Positions 38,362-47,600 of a stretch of DNA of 64,000 nucleotides are shown piece after piece. Source of the stretch: Mesorhizobium sp. BR1-1-16 (GTDB lineage Bacteria; Pseudomonadota; Alphaproteobacteria; Rhizobiales; Kaistiaceae). The stretch spans positions 186,001 through 250,000 of the forward strand of contig NZ_JAIUIE010000006.1 in NCBI RefSeq assembly GCF_020165495.1, given 5' to 3'. The notes beneath the pieces are model-generated. The model searched no databases, had not been told where the DNA came from, and saw nothing but the letters and a program-made list of their open reading frames with translations. A program made the position numbers and the translations under genes. Position 1 is the first letter of the stretch. Each line of letters opens with the position of its first letter.

Positions 38362-40005
38362 TTGACGTTGGAAACCGGGAGTGAAACGGCCGAGATCGAG
38401 ACACCGGCCGAGCTTGATAATATCGAAAGCTCCAAACCGACAGCCACAGAGGATCGAGGATCTGCGATCCCGGCGCCGACCGATATCGCGATCGACATCG
38501 TCGTGCCGGCAATCTCGGCGATCGTCGTCACATACAACCACGAACGCTACATTCGGCAGGCGCTGGACAGCGTCCTGACGCAAAAGACCAAATTTCCCTT
38601 TGAGGTGATTGTCTCCGAGGACAAATCGACTGACACCACAGCAGATATTGTCGACGACTACGTGAAGCGGTTTCCAGGCAGAATTCGCTTCATGCGCTCG
38701 GAGGTCAATCTTCGTGACAATGAGGTCCTCCTGCGAGCCATTCGAGCCGCCAAAGGCCGCTACATCACCTTTCTCGATGGCGACGATTACTGGGTTTCCC
38801 CGGACAAGCTGCAAACCCAGTTCGACTTCATGGAGGCGCATCCTGACAGCGCGGTGACCTATCACGACGTCGAGCGCGTCACCGATGATGGTGAGGTGGT
38901 CCGCGTCATGAAGGGGCTCGGACATCGCGGGACGATCGAAGACCTGACCAACGGCAACTTCCTCGGAACCTGCTCGGTCATGATACGCTGTTCGGCGCTG
39001 CCGAAGGTTCCAGACTGGATTGGGACGATGCCCGCAGCGGACTGGCCGCTGTATTTCCTCGCGGCGCGCTCGGGCTTTATCGACCACATCCCCGGCCTTG
39101 TGTCGCGCTATCGCATTCACACAGAATCCTATTGGGCCAGCCGACCACTCGCCGAACAACTCCTCATGAGTTTCTGCATGCAGGTGGAGATCGAAGCTCA
39201 TCTCGGCCCCGATTATGCTCCCCTCTTCGCGCGAGGTCGGCGCGCCAATGCCCTGCATGTGCTGACGACCGTACTGAATGAACCCCCAGAAATTCGTGCT
39301 CCTGCCGCCAACGACATCGAGGAGAGGCTGAGGCAAGCGGAGAGCGAAGCGACCACGGTTCGAATCCACCTCGTCGAAATGAGGGCCCGCGTCAATGAAG
39401 CGGAGGCCCAGCGTGCCGAGGCCGAGCAGCGGACGGTCGATACGCTAGGGCGCGTCCATGACGCGGAAGTGCGGCGGCTGGACGCCGAGCAGCGGGCGGT
39501 TGATGCGTTTGCAAACCTCAACGAAAAAGAAGCTCAGAGGCTGGAGGCCGAACGGCGAGCGGTTGATGCATTTGCGAACCTCAACGAAAAGGAAGCTCAA
39601 AGGCTAGAGGCCGAGCAGAGGGCAATTGACGCGGTTGCGCGTGTCAACGAAAAGGAAGCTCTGCGCTTGGACATCGAGCGGCAAACGATCTATGTGCAGG
39701 CTCGCCTGCAGATGACAGAATCCGAGCTCGCAAGCCTTCGCAGTTCATCGCAGGCCGTTGCGGCTGATCTCGGTGCTCGACTCTCCCGCTCCGAGGATGA
39801 AAAGCGGCGCATCGAAATCGCGTTGCAGAGCGCCGTAGTTGAGTTTCAGAGCACCGAAGCTGAGCGGCGGAATCTGCAGACCGAACTGGCGGACAGGCAA
39901 CGCCGCATCCGACGCATAAGAAGGCGCGAAAAATATATCGGCATCGGGCTCGGGCTACTCATCGCAGCGCTCGTCGCCTTTATCCTCGCCTGGCGATGGG
40001 CCTGA
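38362..40005 (+). CDS. GT2 glycosyltransferase with repeat-built coiled coil and C-terminal membrane anchor
   Basis: About 547 residues. The GT-A domain is at about 50-270: SAIVVTYNHERYIRQALDSV, EVIVSEDKSTDTTADIV, and the D-x-D region FLDGDDYW. A coiled coil of about 200 residues follows (330-510), containing near-identical 21-residue units (consensus LEAEQRAVDAFANLNEKEAQR, three heptads each). The C-terminus has a basic stretch (RRIRRIRRREKY) and one membrane helix, IGIGLGLLIAALVAFILAW. No in-frame ATG precedes the catalytic domain; TTG at 38362 or 38368 lies behind GGAGGAG (38352-38358), and GTG at 38305 is an alternative. The layout suggests an enzyme tethered to the inner membrane through a stalk. 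Donor and acceptor unknown. Confidence 0.82.
   Translation: MTLETGSETAEIETPAELDNIESSKPTATEDRGSAIPAPTDIAIDIVVPAISAIVVTYNHERYIRQALDSVLTQKTKFPFEVIVSEDKSTDTTADIVDDYVKRFPGRIRFMRSEVNLRDNEVLLRAIRAAKGRYITFLDGDDYWVSPDKLQTQFDFMEAHPDSAVTYHDVERVTDDGEVVRVMKGLGHRGTIEDLTNGNFLGTCSVMIRCSALPKVPDWIGTMPAADWPLYFLAARSGFIDHIPGLVSRYRIHTESYWASRPLAEQLLMSFCMQVEIEAHLGPDYAPLFARGRRANALHVLTTVLNEPPEIRAPAANDIEERLRQAESEATTVRIHLVEMRARVNEAEAQRAEAEQRTVDTLGRVHDAEVRRLDAEQRAVDAFANLNEKEAQRLEAERRAVDAFANLNEKEAQRLEAEQRAIDAVARVNEKEALRLDIERQTIYVQARLQMTESELASLRSSSQAVAADLGARLSRSEDEKRRIEIALQSAVVEFQSTEAERRNLQTELADRQRRIRRIRRREKYIGIGLGLLIAALVAFILAWRWA
39415..39666 (+). repeat. 63-bp tandem repeat in coding sequence (four units, two near-identical)
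   Basis: Units at 39415-39477, 39478-39540, 39541-39603 and 39604-39666. The second and third differ at only a handful of bases (both encode RAVDAFANLNEKEAQR); the fourth is close and the first is diverged. Each unit is 21 codons, exactly three heptads, so gain or loss of a unit keeps the coiled coil in register and changes stalk length only. Confidence 0.85.
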
Positions 40006-40153
40006 ACACCGGTTCGTTTCGAACGAACCAACGTCCGCTCGCAGCAGCAAAGCGATATCAAACGGCGCACCAGCCTGACGCGAGCGACAACAGGACATCC
40101 TGAAGATCCACCGGCGGCGCGGCTCAGCCTAATCAGCCGCGCACGGCCTCCAG

Positions 40154-40849
40154 TCATCTTCTCGTGATAATCGCATCGAAGCGGTAGTGCGTGCCGAGTT
40201 GGCCTCGGCTGTCCTTGAAAGTGCAGGTCAGATTGGCTCGATCGCAGATCGATCGGATTGCTTTTTCCGTCCACCAGACGCCGATCTGTTCGCGGCCCGT
40301 CAGCATCCGCCAGAAATGGCGCAGCATCTTGGACGTTGTGTTGTAAAGGCCGGACTTTCTGCGAGCATCGGGAACGCCGCTCAGAAGAATTTTGCCACCC
40401 TGTTCAAGAGCTTGTCCCATACCTTGAATGAGCGCCCGGCCTTGCTGCCGGTCAAAATACTGAAAGGCTCCATTTACAAAAATCTTGTCGTATTTCTGTC
40501 CGGAAGCGGCAAATTCTTGAATATACTCAACAGCATCGCTTTCGACATATTCGATGTTATCGCGGATGTTGTGCTTTTTTCCAACATTGACGAGCGAATC
40601 GGAAAAATCGACTCCGACAATGTGTTTGCACTTGCCCGCGATCTTGATCGTGAACATGCCGTTTCCGCAGCATAGATCCAGGACACGATCACCCGCCTCG
40701 ATCGACAAACTATCGATGATGCCTTCGGCAATATCATCGATGTATGATTCGCCGATAGGTGTTCCCTTTATCGTATACTGAACCTGCCTGGCGAACTCTG
40801 TCTCATCAAATTTCTTCGGAAAGACAGACCAATATTTCTTGAAGTCCAC
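40154..40849 (-). CDS. Class I SAM-dependent methyltransferase (low-GC)
   Basis: 231 residues, MDFKKYWSVFPKKFDETEFA onward. Motif I is VLDLCCGNGMFTIKIAGKCK, followed by IVGVDFSDSLVNV (motif II acid) and the post-I segments YDKIFVNGAFQYFD and GGKILLSGVPDARRKSGLYN. The pattern is that of small-molecule or sugar methyltransferases found in polysaccharide clusters. Codon use is visibly more AT-rich than its neighbours (many AAA, ATT, TTT codons), a sign of recent acquisition. It lies convergent with the GT2 gene. Substrate unknown. Confidence 0.83.
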   Translation of the reverse strand: MDFKKYWSVFPKKFDETEFARQVQYTIKGTPIGESYIDDIAEGIIDSLSIEAGDRVLDLCCGNGMFTIKIAGKCKHIVGVDFSDSLVNVGKKHNIRDNIEYVESDAVEYIQEFAASGQKYDKIFVNGAFQYFDRQQGRALIQGMGQALEQGGKILLSGVPDARRKSGLYNTTSKMLRHFWRMLTGREQIGVWWTEKAIRSICDRANLTCTFKDSRGQLGTHYRFDAIITRR

Positions 40850-41030
40850 GAATATCTCCCGGCCTCAAATCCTGCCAACAGGTCTCGGCATAGCGACCAA
40901 CCTACACAATTGGACAATCAGGTGGAAGCCGCTCAAAAGCTCTTGTGAAGTTGAAACTATCGCCAGCCGTTGGTCCAGCCGCTCAGACGCGATCAAGTAG
41001 GCGGGATCAACATTGTCTTTGGTTGGCTGA

Positions 41031-42035
41031 TCAGCGAGTTGGCAGGCATTCCATGATCATCCAGTTCTCGCGTCGTTGAACGCCGTGGTTTGCCCGTGCA
41101 ACAGGGACGACAGTGGTGAGCCGCAGGCCGGCCGCCTTCAGCAACCTTGCGAATTCCCGACGGGTCCTCTGATGTCCGCCTGTCAGGAGTAGCATTGAAT
41201 AATCATTCGCGATGGTCGCCGGTGCGTCTTCGATCCGCGACGGCAAGAGCTCCTCGATGATCAGCAGGCGGCTGTCCGGCCGCATGGCGGCCCTGCATTT
41301 GCTCAAGATCAGCTCGGACTCCGCATCGTCCCAATCATGAATGATGTTGGAGAGCATGTAGATGTCGGCTTGGGCTGGCTCGATCCGTTCAAACATGTCG
41401 CCGCTGACAAAGCGAAGCGCAGGATTCGCATCGTCCGTGGATTGACGGTCCTGTGCGTCTGCCACGGTGGGCCGGTCGAACACGACGCCTTCTGCGCCTG
41501 GCGCTGCCCGCAGCACAGCCTTCAGCAACGTTCCCTCGCCGCCGCCGACGTCCACGATCAGCGAGGCCCCAGCAAAATCATAGGCCTTGCAGATGCCTTC
41601 GGCACGCGCATGCACGCTCTCGCTCATCAATCCGCTGAACGTCGCGCTGAGATCGGGCCGCGAGTCGAGAAACTCGAACAGTGGCAGCCCGAACACCTTG
41701 TCGAAGGCCTTTTCGCCGGTCATCACGGCATGAACGGATGCCTGTGCCGTCGGATAATTGACCTCTCCAATATAGAGCAGGCGCGGCCGCATCGATCGTG
41801 GGTGATCGGCGCGCAGAAATTCGCCCATTGCTGTCAGCGAGAAACGCGCCGAACCGATCTGCCGCAGCAGACCAAGCACGACGAGCATCCGCATAAAGCG
41901 TCGGAGCGAATCGGGCGCAGCGCCGATGGCCGTAGCAAGGCTCTCGACGTCGCGATGTCCGGCGGTCATGTGATCGGCAATCGACAGCCTCGCGGCCGTC
42001 ACGAGGAGCTGTGTCGCGGCAAAACCACCGACCAT
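41031..42035 (-). CDS. O-methyltransferase, Methyltransf_2 (ASMT/hydroxyneurosporene-like) family
   Basis: About 334 residues from ATG at 42035 (MVGGFAATQLLVTAARLSIA). The N-terminal dimerisation/winged-helix part (AAPDSLRRFMRMLVVLGLLR, FSLTAMGEFLRADHP) and the catalytic part (SLIVDVGGGEGTLLKAVLRA motif I, VVFDRPTV, FVSGDMFE, YMLSNIIHDWDDAESELIL) match plant/bacterial O-methyltransferase-2 enzymes; the H-D-W-D motif carries the catalytic histidine. The frame is open to another ATG at 42173, but that would overlap the upstream gene by 89 bases and add a sequence without family likeness; the true start may lie between. Probably methylates a hydroxyl on a sugar or lipid. Confidence 0.85.
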   Translation of the reverse strand: MVGGFAATQLLVTAARLSIADHMTAGHRDVESLATAIGAAPDSLRRFMRMLVVLGLLRQIGSARFSLTAMGEFLRADHPRSMRPRLLYIGEVNYPTAQASVHAVMTGEKAFDKVFGLPLFEFLDSRPDLSATFSGLMSESVHARAEGICKAYDFAGASLIVDVGGGEGTLLKAVLRAAPGAEGVVFDRPTVADAQDRQSTDDANPALRFVSGDMFERIEPAQADIYMLSNIIHDWDDAESELILSKCRAAMRPDSRLLIIEELLPSRIEDAPATIANDYSMLLLTGGHQRTRREFARLLKAAGLRLTTVVPVARANHGVQRRENWMIMECLPTR

Positions 42036-42084
42036 ACGCGCCAGCGTGGTCGAAGGGTCCGCCTTGCTACTGGAAGCCGGCGCC

Positions 42085-42999
42085 TTAATCGAACTCTCCC
42101 AATCGGTAAGCTGGAAAATAGGGGGTGGCAGAAGTCCCCGACATGCTGGCAAGCGCCGCGTAACGCTCGGCATCGAGAATGCGTCCGCAGAAATAGGATT
42201 GGCGAACGCCCGTCGACCAGCCCGCCTTGAACGAACTCAGCTTTCCCTCCTCCGCCAGGCCGGCCTCGCCGCCCCAATCGATCCATTGCGCCTTATCGGC
42301 GAAATACTCCAGTTCGCGGTGATAAAGAGCATAGGCGGCGCCGACCTTGTAGGCCAGAGGGCTGGCCGCGGCGGCATGGGCATAGACGACACCATCGCCG
42401 ACCAGCTGGATATGCGCCGCAACGGGCGTTCCTTCCAGGCGGGCGACCGTCATGAACGCGCCGGGCAATGCCAGCTGGCGCTCGAAGGCGCGACGGGAGA
42501 ATTTTCGAATGCCGCGGATGTCGAACTTCGCGATAGCGTGGTCGAACAGTCCCAGCCAGTCGTCGAGCAACTGGCTCGGCTCGGCATAGACTTCGACATC
42601 GACCCGTCGGAAAGCCCTAGCCGCCTCGCGGGCGTGATGCGAGGAAACGATGCGATCGAGCGGCAACGAGAGATCCGCCACATGGTGATGCTTGAAGGGC
42701 ACCAGTCGGTCCGGAAAGGCCCGCTCGAGATCGGCCATTTCATAGCGGCCGAAGGGATCGGGAACGACGGCGAGGCTGACCAGCCGGCCCCGCCAGCCCT
42801 CGATGTCGTCGGCCAGCGCTGACCAGTCGTCGCAAGCGAGAAAGGGATAGGTCATGCCATCGTGCAGATCCTGTCCGTTGATCGGCCTGCGAAGGAACCA
42901 GCCACCGCTAGCAGGCAGCGCCGCTCCCTCGCCGAACTCCGAAAGGCTGTCGACATAGTCCTTTGAGCGATATGCAGGCATCGGCTGTCGGCTCACCAT
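42085..42999 (-). CDS. FemAB/GNAT-like acyltransferase (Acetyltransf_6 type)
   Basis: 304 residues. The C-terminal half has the GNAT fold of the BioF2/CelD/FemAB-like group: FSRRAFERQLALPGAFMTVA, RLEGTPVAAHIQLVGDGVVY, and the segment YKVGAAYALYHRELEYFADK then WIDWGGEAGLAEEGKLSSFK, with the family-typical K-x-x-W/F near the end (FKAGWSTGVRQSYFCGRILD). The N-terminal half is a poorly conserved pseudo-repeat. Members are common in exopolysaccharide clusters and transfer acyl or aminoacyl groups. It is the gene between the DegT aminotransferase and the O-methyltransferase on the same strand, so N-acylation of the aminosugar made by DegT is a reasonable but unproven guess. Confidence 0.75.
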   Translation of the reverse strand: MVSRQPMPAYRSKDYVDSLSEFGEGAALPASGGWFLRRPINGQDLHDGMTYPFLACDDWSALADDIEGWRGRLVSLAVVPDPFGRYEMADLERAFPDRLVPFKHHHVADLSLPLDRIVSSHHAREAARAFRRVDVEVYAEPSQLLDDWLGLFDHAIAKFDIRGIRKFSRRAFERQLALPGAFMTVARLEGTPVAAHIQLVGDGVVYAHAAAASPLAYKVGAAYALYHRELEYFADKAQWIDWGGEAGLAEEGKLSSFKAGWSTGVRQSYFCGRILDAERYAALASMSGTSATPYFPAYRLGEFD

Positions 43000-43067
43000 T
43001 CGGAATTTCGTCGCCAGGCGCTCTTCACGCGGGCAATCGCGAGGTCACGCGCCAAATGGCAAGTCCG

Positions 43068-44192
43068 TCATGCCCGCGCCGCCTCGGTGATTACGGCGAT
43101 GACGCGGTCCACTTCATCCGCCGTCAGCATGGGATAGATCGGCAGGCAGATCACCTGCGAGGCGATGCGCGTCGCCTCGGGAAGATTGGCAGGCGCCGCC
43201 GACGGCAGATCCTTGTACATCCCGAACGTGCTGATCAGCGGATAGAAGTAGCGGCGCGCGAAAACGTCATTGTCTCGAAGACGCTTGTAGAGCGCATCGC
43301 GCGAGAGCGGGAAATCCGGCCCGACCAGGATCGGGAAATAGGAATGGTTGGGGCGCGCCGCCTGGCTCGGCCCCGTGAGCTCGATGCCCGCCACGTCGCG
43401 GAGGCCCTCGCGGTAATGGGCGTCGATTTCGGCGCGTCGCTCGATCATGGCATCGATGTCACGCAGTTGAAGCAGGCCGAGCGCGGCGCTGAACTCGTTC
43501 ATCTTGCCGTTGATGCCGGCAGCGACCACCGTGACATCGTCGACGAAGCCGAAATTCTTGAGCTGGTCGACGCGGCGCTTCATGTCGGCGTCGGGCGAAA
43601 CGATGGCGCCGCCCTCGAATGTGTTGAAAACCTTGGTGGCATGAAAGCTGAGGACCGAGAGATCGCCGTGGTCGAACAGATTGTCGTCGGCGAGCCGCAC
43701 ACCGAAGGCGTGGGCCGCATCATAGATGACCTTCAGCCCGTATTCGCGCGCAACGGACTCGATGGCTGAAAGATCGCACGGCCGCCCATAGCAGTGCACG
43801 GCCATGATCGCCGTCGTCGATGGCGTGATGGCGGCCCGGATCCGTTCCGGGTCCAGGTTCATCGTGCGCGGATCGATGTCGACGAATCGCGGCGTAAGCC
43901 GCTTCCAGAGCAGGGAATGAGTGGTCGCGACGAAAGAGAACGGCGTGGTGATGACTTCGCCCTCGATTTCGAGGGCCTGCAAGGCTGTGATCAGGCCAAT
44001 CGTGCCGTTGGAGAACAGCGAGATGTGCTTGACGCCGAGATAGTCGGCGAGCGCTGCCTCCAGACGCTCATGGAAAGGCCCGCCATTGGTGAGCCAGCCG
44101 CTGTCCCAGATCTCGCGGAGGAGGCCCACCATGTCTTCGAAAGGCGGCAGGGACGGCCGCGTGACCGTGAGGATCTTCCGATCGGATGACAT
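43068..44192 (-). CDS. DegT/DnrJ/EryC1/StrS sugar aminotransferase
   Basis: 374 residues from ATG at 44192 (MSSDRKILTVTRPSLPPFED). A PLP enzyme that puts an amino group on a keto-sugar nucleotide. Features: SGWLTNGGPFHERLEAALAD, LFSNGTIGLITALQALEIEG, ITTPFSFVATTHSLLW, DAAHAFGV, and the lysine that binds PLP in LSFHATKVFNTFEGGAIVS (K187). With rfbA and rfbB in the same locus, dTDP-4-keto-6-deoxyglucose or an isomer is the likely substrate; no FdtA/TylM-type 3,4-ketoisomerase is visible, which favours a 4-amino product, but this is inference. The longer frame to 44426 has no family-like sequence. Confidence 0.9.
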   Translation of the reverse strand: MSSDRKILTVTRPSLPPFEDMVGLLREIWDSGWLTNGGPFHERLEAALADYLGVKHISLFSNGTIGLITALQALEIEGEVITTPFSFVATTHSLLWKRLTPRFVDIDPRTMNLDPERIRAAITPSTTAIMAVHCYGRPCDLSAIESVAREYGLKVIYDAAHAFGVRLADDNLFDHGDLSVLSFHATKVFNTFEGGAIVSPDADMKRRVDQLKNFGFVDDVTVVAAGINGKMNEFSAALGLLQLRDIDAMIERRAEIDAHYREGLRDVAGIELTGPSQAARPNHSYFPILVGPDFPLSRDALYKRLRDNDVFARRYFYPLISTFGMYKDLPSAAPANLPEATRIASQVICLPIYPMLTADEVDRVIAVITEAARA

Positions 44193-44648
44193 CCTACCGG
44201 TGTCCAGGACCAGAACGTGTGACGAGAGACGACCGGTGCGCGCGGTGCAGTCGCACGAGGTGCAAGCCGCTGGCATTGCCCCCGCATTTCGAACAAGCAA
44301 TCCGAACTCTACTAAATGGCGGCAATGTGGAGATCCTCCCCTCCAGGTAGTAAGTGCATTCGACGGCAGCAGCCCCACCCCAATGCCATCGACAGTTCTA
44401 CTGTCACACAGGCCATCATCGGCCAAATCACTTATGCGACACTCCTCATCTCCCCGAGAGCGGAAGCCATATATACGTCGACATGCCTAACTTCATTGGT
44501 CCGAACGAAAGATCATCAACAAGATTCGCGCTTCAGCTTTTGTCATCGTCTCGCTTGGCAAACCGTCGTTGAAGCCGCGCTGATGGCAACCGGACCCGCC
44601 CTGCCCGCGAAGCTCGGTCGAACACCAATACTGTACAAAATAAGGCCC
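44193..44648. other. Non-coding gap of 456 bases in the polysaccharide island
   Basis: Short open frames exist on both strands, but none has a ribosome site, family-like sequence or the codon pattern of its neighbours. Base composition is less GC-rich than the flanks. It presumably holds the 3' trailer of the gene at 44649 and the promoter of the DegT gene (minus strand). No clear terminator hairpin with a U tract was seen. It may be a remnant of an older gene, too decayed to identify. Confidence 0.4.
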
Positions 44649-47600
44649 CTACCGAGTGACGTCGTTCACATGGGTGACCGCGATGTTCAGACCCCGACTC
44701 TCGGCTATAATTCCGAACAGCCTTTCTATTGCGTGTAAGACGGTCCCGTCGTGACCGGCGGGCTCGATCGGGTAGTCACGCCAATCAAGTCCCAGCGAAA
44801 TGAAAGGTTCAATGGCCTCGGCACGCGCCCAGAACATCGATCCGATCGGAAAGTCGAAATGGCGCGGAAGCGAGGCCAGATGAAGCCTCTCGGCCAAGGA
44901 GCGCCCAATCGATTCATTGGCCGACCACGCGAGAATGTTGGGATCGGAGGGGAAGACGATGCCCAACCGGCTGTCTCGGGCAAAGGCGGCGATGATGCGG
45001 TCCATCATCGGTCCGCCCTGCTCGCCCCCAAGGGTGTTCTCATAGAGAAACTCCACCCAGCGTTCGATCATGCCGCGGTTGGTATTCGACGCTGTCTTCT
45101 TGGTGTGGACATGCCCGATCAGATCATAGTTGCGAACGAGGCTGGAGCCGAATGCCGTCAGCAGCGGACCGAGATCCCGGCCACGATTGGCGACGACACG
45201 TGCTTCGGCGATCCGGCCGCCATAGGCCTGGAGCCGCGCGACCGCATCATCCAGGCTCGTCTCGTCAGCGGCGCTGACGAAAAGGTCGGGCCGGGAGGCA
45301 TTGACGGCGAGGCGTTCGGCGATCGCCGGGACGATATCGGTATAGTAGGCGTGAATATGGAGCGCCGTCCGGATGCCCGGGGAGACGCCCTCCTCCGGCA
45401 TGGCATCGGTTTCGCGGATGACCTGCCGGATCCAATCGCCCTGGGGCCGCCCCTGGCGCAGGAACGCAGCATAGGCGTCGTGTTCCGGTTCATCCTTTGC
45501 AGCCATCGCCTCGCCGAACAAGAGCGGATTGAACCCGGGCTCCGGCCTGCGAGGTTCGGGCCGGCGCTTGTTCTCGGTGAGATAATAGCGGGCGGCATCG
45601 TTGGCGGACGGCCTGTCCTGCCGTTCGGGAAGCATGAACGCGGGATCGAAGCGCTCAGCCGCCGCAATCGTGGCGAGATCGCTCTCCAGGGCTTCCGCGG
45701 CAGCCCTGGCCATCAGCGCCATATCTTCGATCCGCTCTGCATAGGCCCTGGCATCGAACCGTATGGCAGCGTAGTTCCTCGTCGCGTCGGCGACATGGCG
45801 ATAGTGTTCGGGACTGCGCATGAGCGCAAACAGCTTGGCCGCCGCCTGTTCGGTATCGAGATAGTCGGCGACGCAGTCCGGGCCGAGACCCGCCTCGGTC
45901 AGCAGGTCGGCTATCCCGGTTGTCTTGTCGAAGCAGACGATCGGCAGCCCCTCCGACATCGCATCGATCGCGACATTCGGCAGCGGATCGAGCCGGCTTG
46001 TCAAAAGCAGCACGCTCGAAAGCGCATAGGCGTGGTCGATTTCGGATGTCTCGGGCGCAATGATCATGCGATCCGACAGGCCGGCGCGGCTGATCTGATC
46101 CTTGAGATAGACTGAATAGGCGGCATCCAGCTCGGGATTGTAGTTCGGCCCAATCCAGACAAACCGGGCCGATCGACCCTCGTCCGTCGAGAGAACGCGC
46201 CGCGCGACATCGATGAACAGATCGACACCCTTGCGCATCTGAACATAGCCGGCGCCGAGAACGAGAAACTCGCCGGCGTCGCGCCCGTTCGGCAGCATCA
46301 CCGCCTCGAGACGATCGCGCTCTAGCTGACGTGAAGCCTCGGAAGCCGTCCGACCCGGCAGTTCACATCGGCCCTGCGGCAGCACATGGAAGCGCTCGGT
46401 TCGCACGGACGAAGTCTGCTCCAGGGCATTCTCGATGGTGAGTTCGGTCGAGAAGACGATCTGATCGGCTTCCCGGAACGCCTCGGAGAATGCTGTCCTT
46501 GGCAGGATATAGGAGGCGAACTCGTGGAAGAGGCCGACAGTCGGAATCCCGTGCTCGCGAAAGGCGCGCAAAATGTAGCGCGACTCGATCGAATTCACGA
46601 TCGCGAAGAGCGGCCGCTTGGTGGCGCCAATCGCGTCCACCATGAGATCGTATTGATCGGCCTCGTTGATGGGTGGGCGGGCGATATGCACTTCGGTGCA
46701 TGTCTCCAGGAAGTCGCCAAGGAGTTCGCCACCGCGCAGGCAGACCGCGACGACGTTGTAGCGCTCGGCGTAGGTTTTCGCGAGGTTCAGCGCAAGGATG
46801 GGCGCGCCCGACCGGCTGGCCTCATGGCTTACGACGACGACGACCGGCCGATCGGCATTGTACGGAACCGACCCGGGGAGCGAGGTGATCACCTCGACCG
46901 GATCAGGTCGCACCTCGATCACCTCGACGCGCTCGGGCATGAAGCGCTTTGGATCGCGCTTGGCGGCGCTCCGACGGAACCGTGACTTCGTCTTCGCAGG
47001 CAGCGGCAATGCATCTGAGGACAGTGCCTTCAGCGCCTTGAACTCAAGATAATAGCGAAGGTTGCGAAGCGGCCGCTTCCGGGCACGGATGAGTTCATGT
47101 GAGCGTTCGTTGAACTGTTCAGTCAGTTCCCGCTCCCGGTGCTTCTGCGCATCGGCAGCCGCCGATATGGAAGCAAGGGTCTGCCTCGTCTCCGCAAGGC
47201 TCGCTTCCGTCGCCTCGAGCCGTTCCGACACCAGATCCAGGCGGCGCGCATCGCGCTGATTCCCGGGAACGAGCGCAGGGACGTGCCGGTTCTCGCCATG
47301 GAGGGTGGCCAGCGCGCCGAGAATGGGCTCGAGCGTTTCGGAGGCTGTCTCGAGCGCGGTTCGCGCGTCATCGAGCGCGGCGTGATCCGAGACATCTTCC
47401 CCCATGCGGGCCCATTTGCCGAAGATGGCGAACGCCGTCGCCACAAAGCCCGAATGGGTCTGACGCCGGACGATCTCAAGGCTTGCTTTGGAATGCGCCT
47501 GAGGCTCGACGCTGATGAGCCCCGTAGCATCTGCGATGGCGCCCGAGAAGATGATGCCGAATTGCCGCGCGATGCGGTCGATCGTCGATGGCCCGTCGCC

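Noticed and set aside
39354-39370. T-arm-like GGTTCGAATCC suggesting a tRNA
   Set aside because: It lies within the coding sequence of the GT2 protein, and no acceptor, D or anticodon stems can be drawn around it.
42036-42173. Longer O-methyltransferase start at 42173
   Set aside because: It would overlap the upstream gene by 89 bases, and the added residues do not resemble the family; kept only as an alternative.
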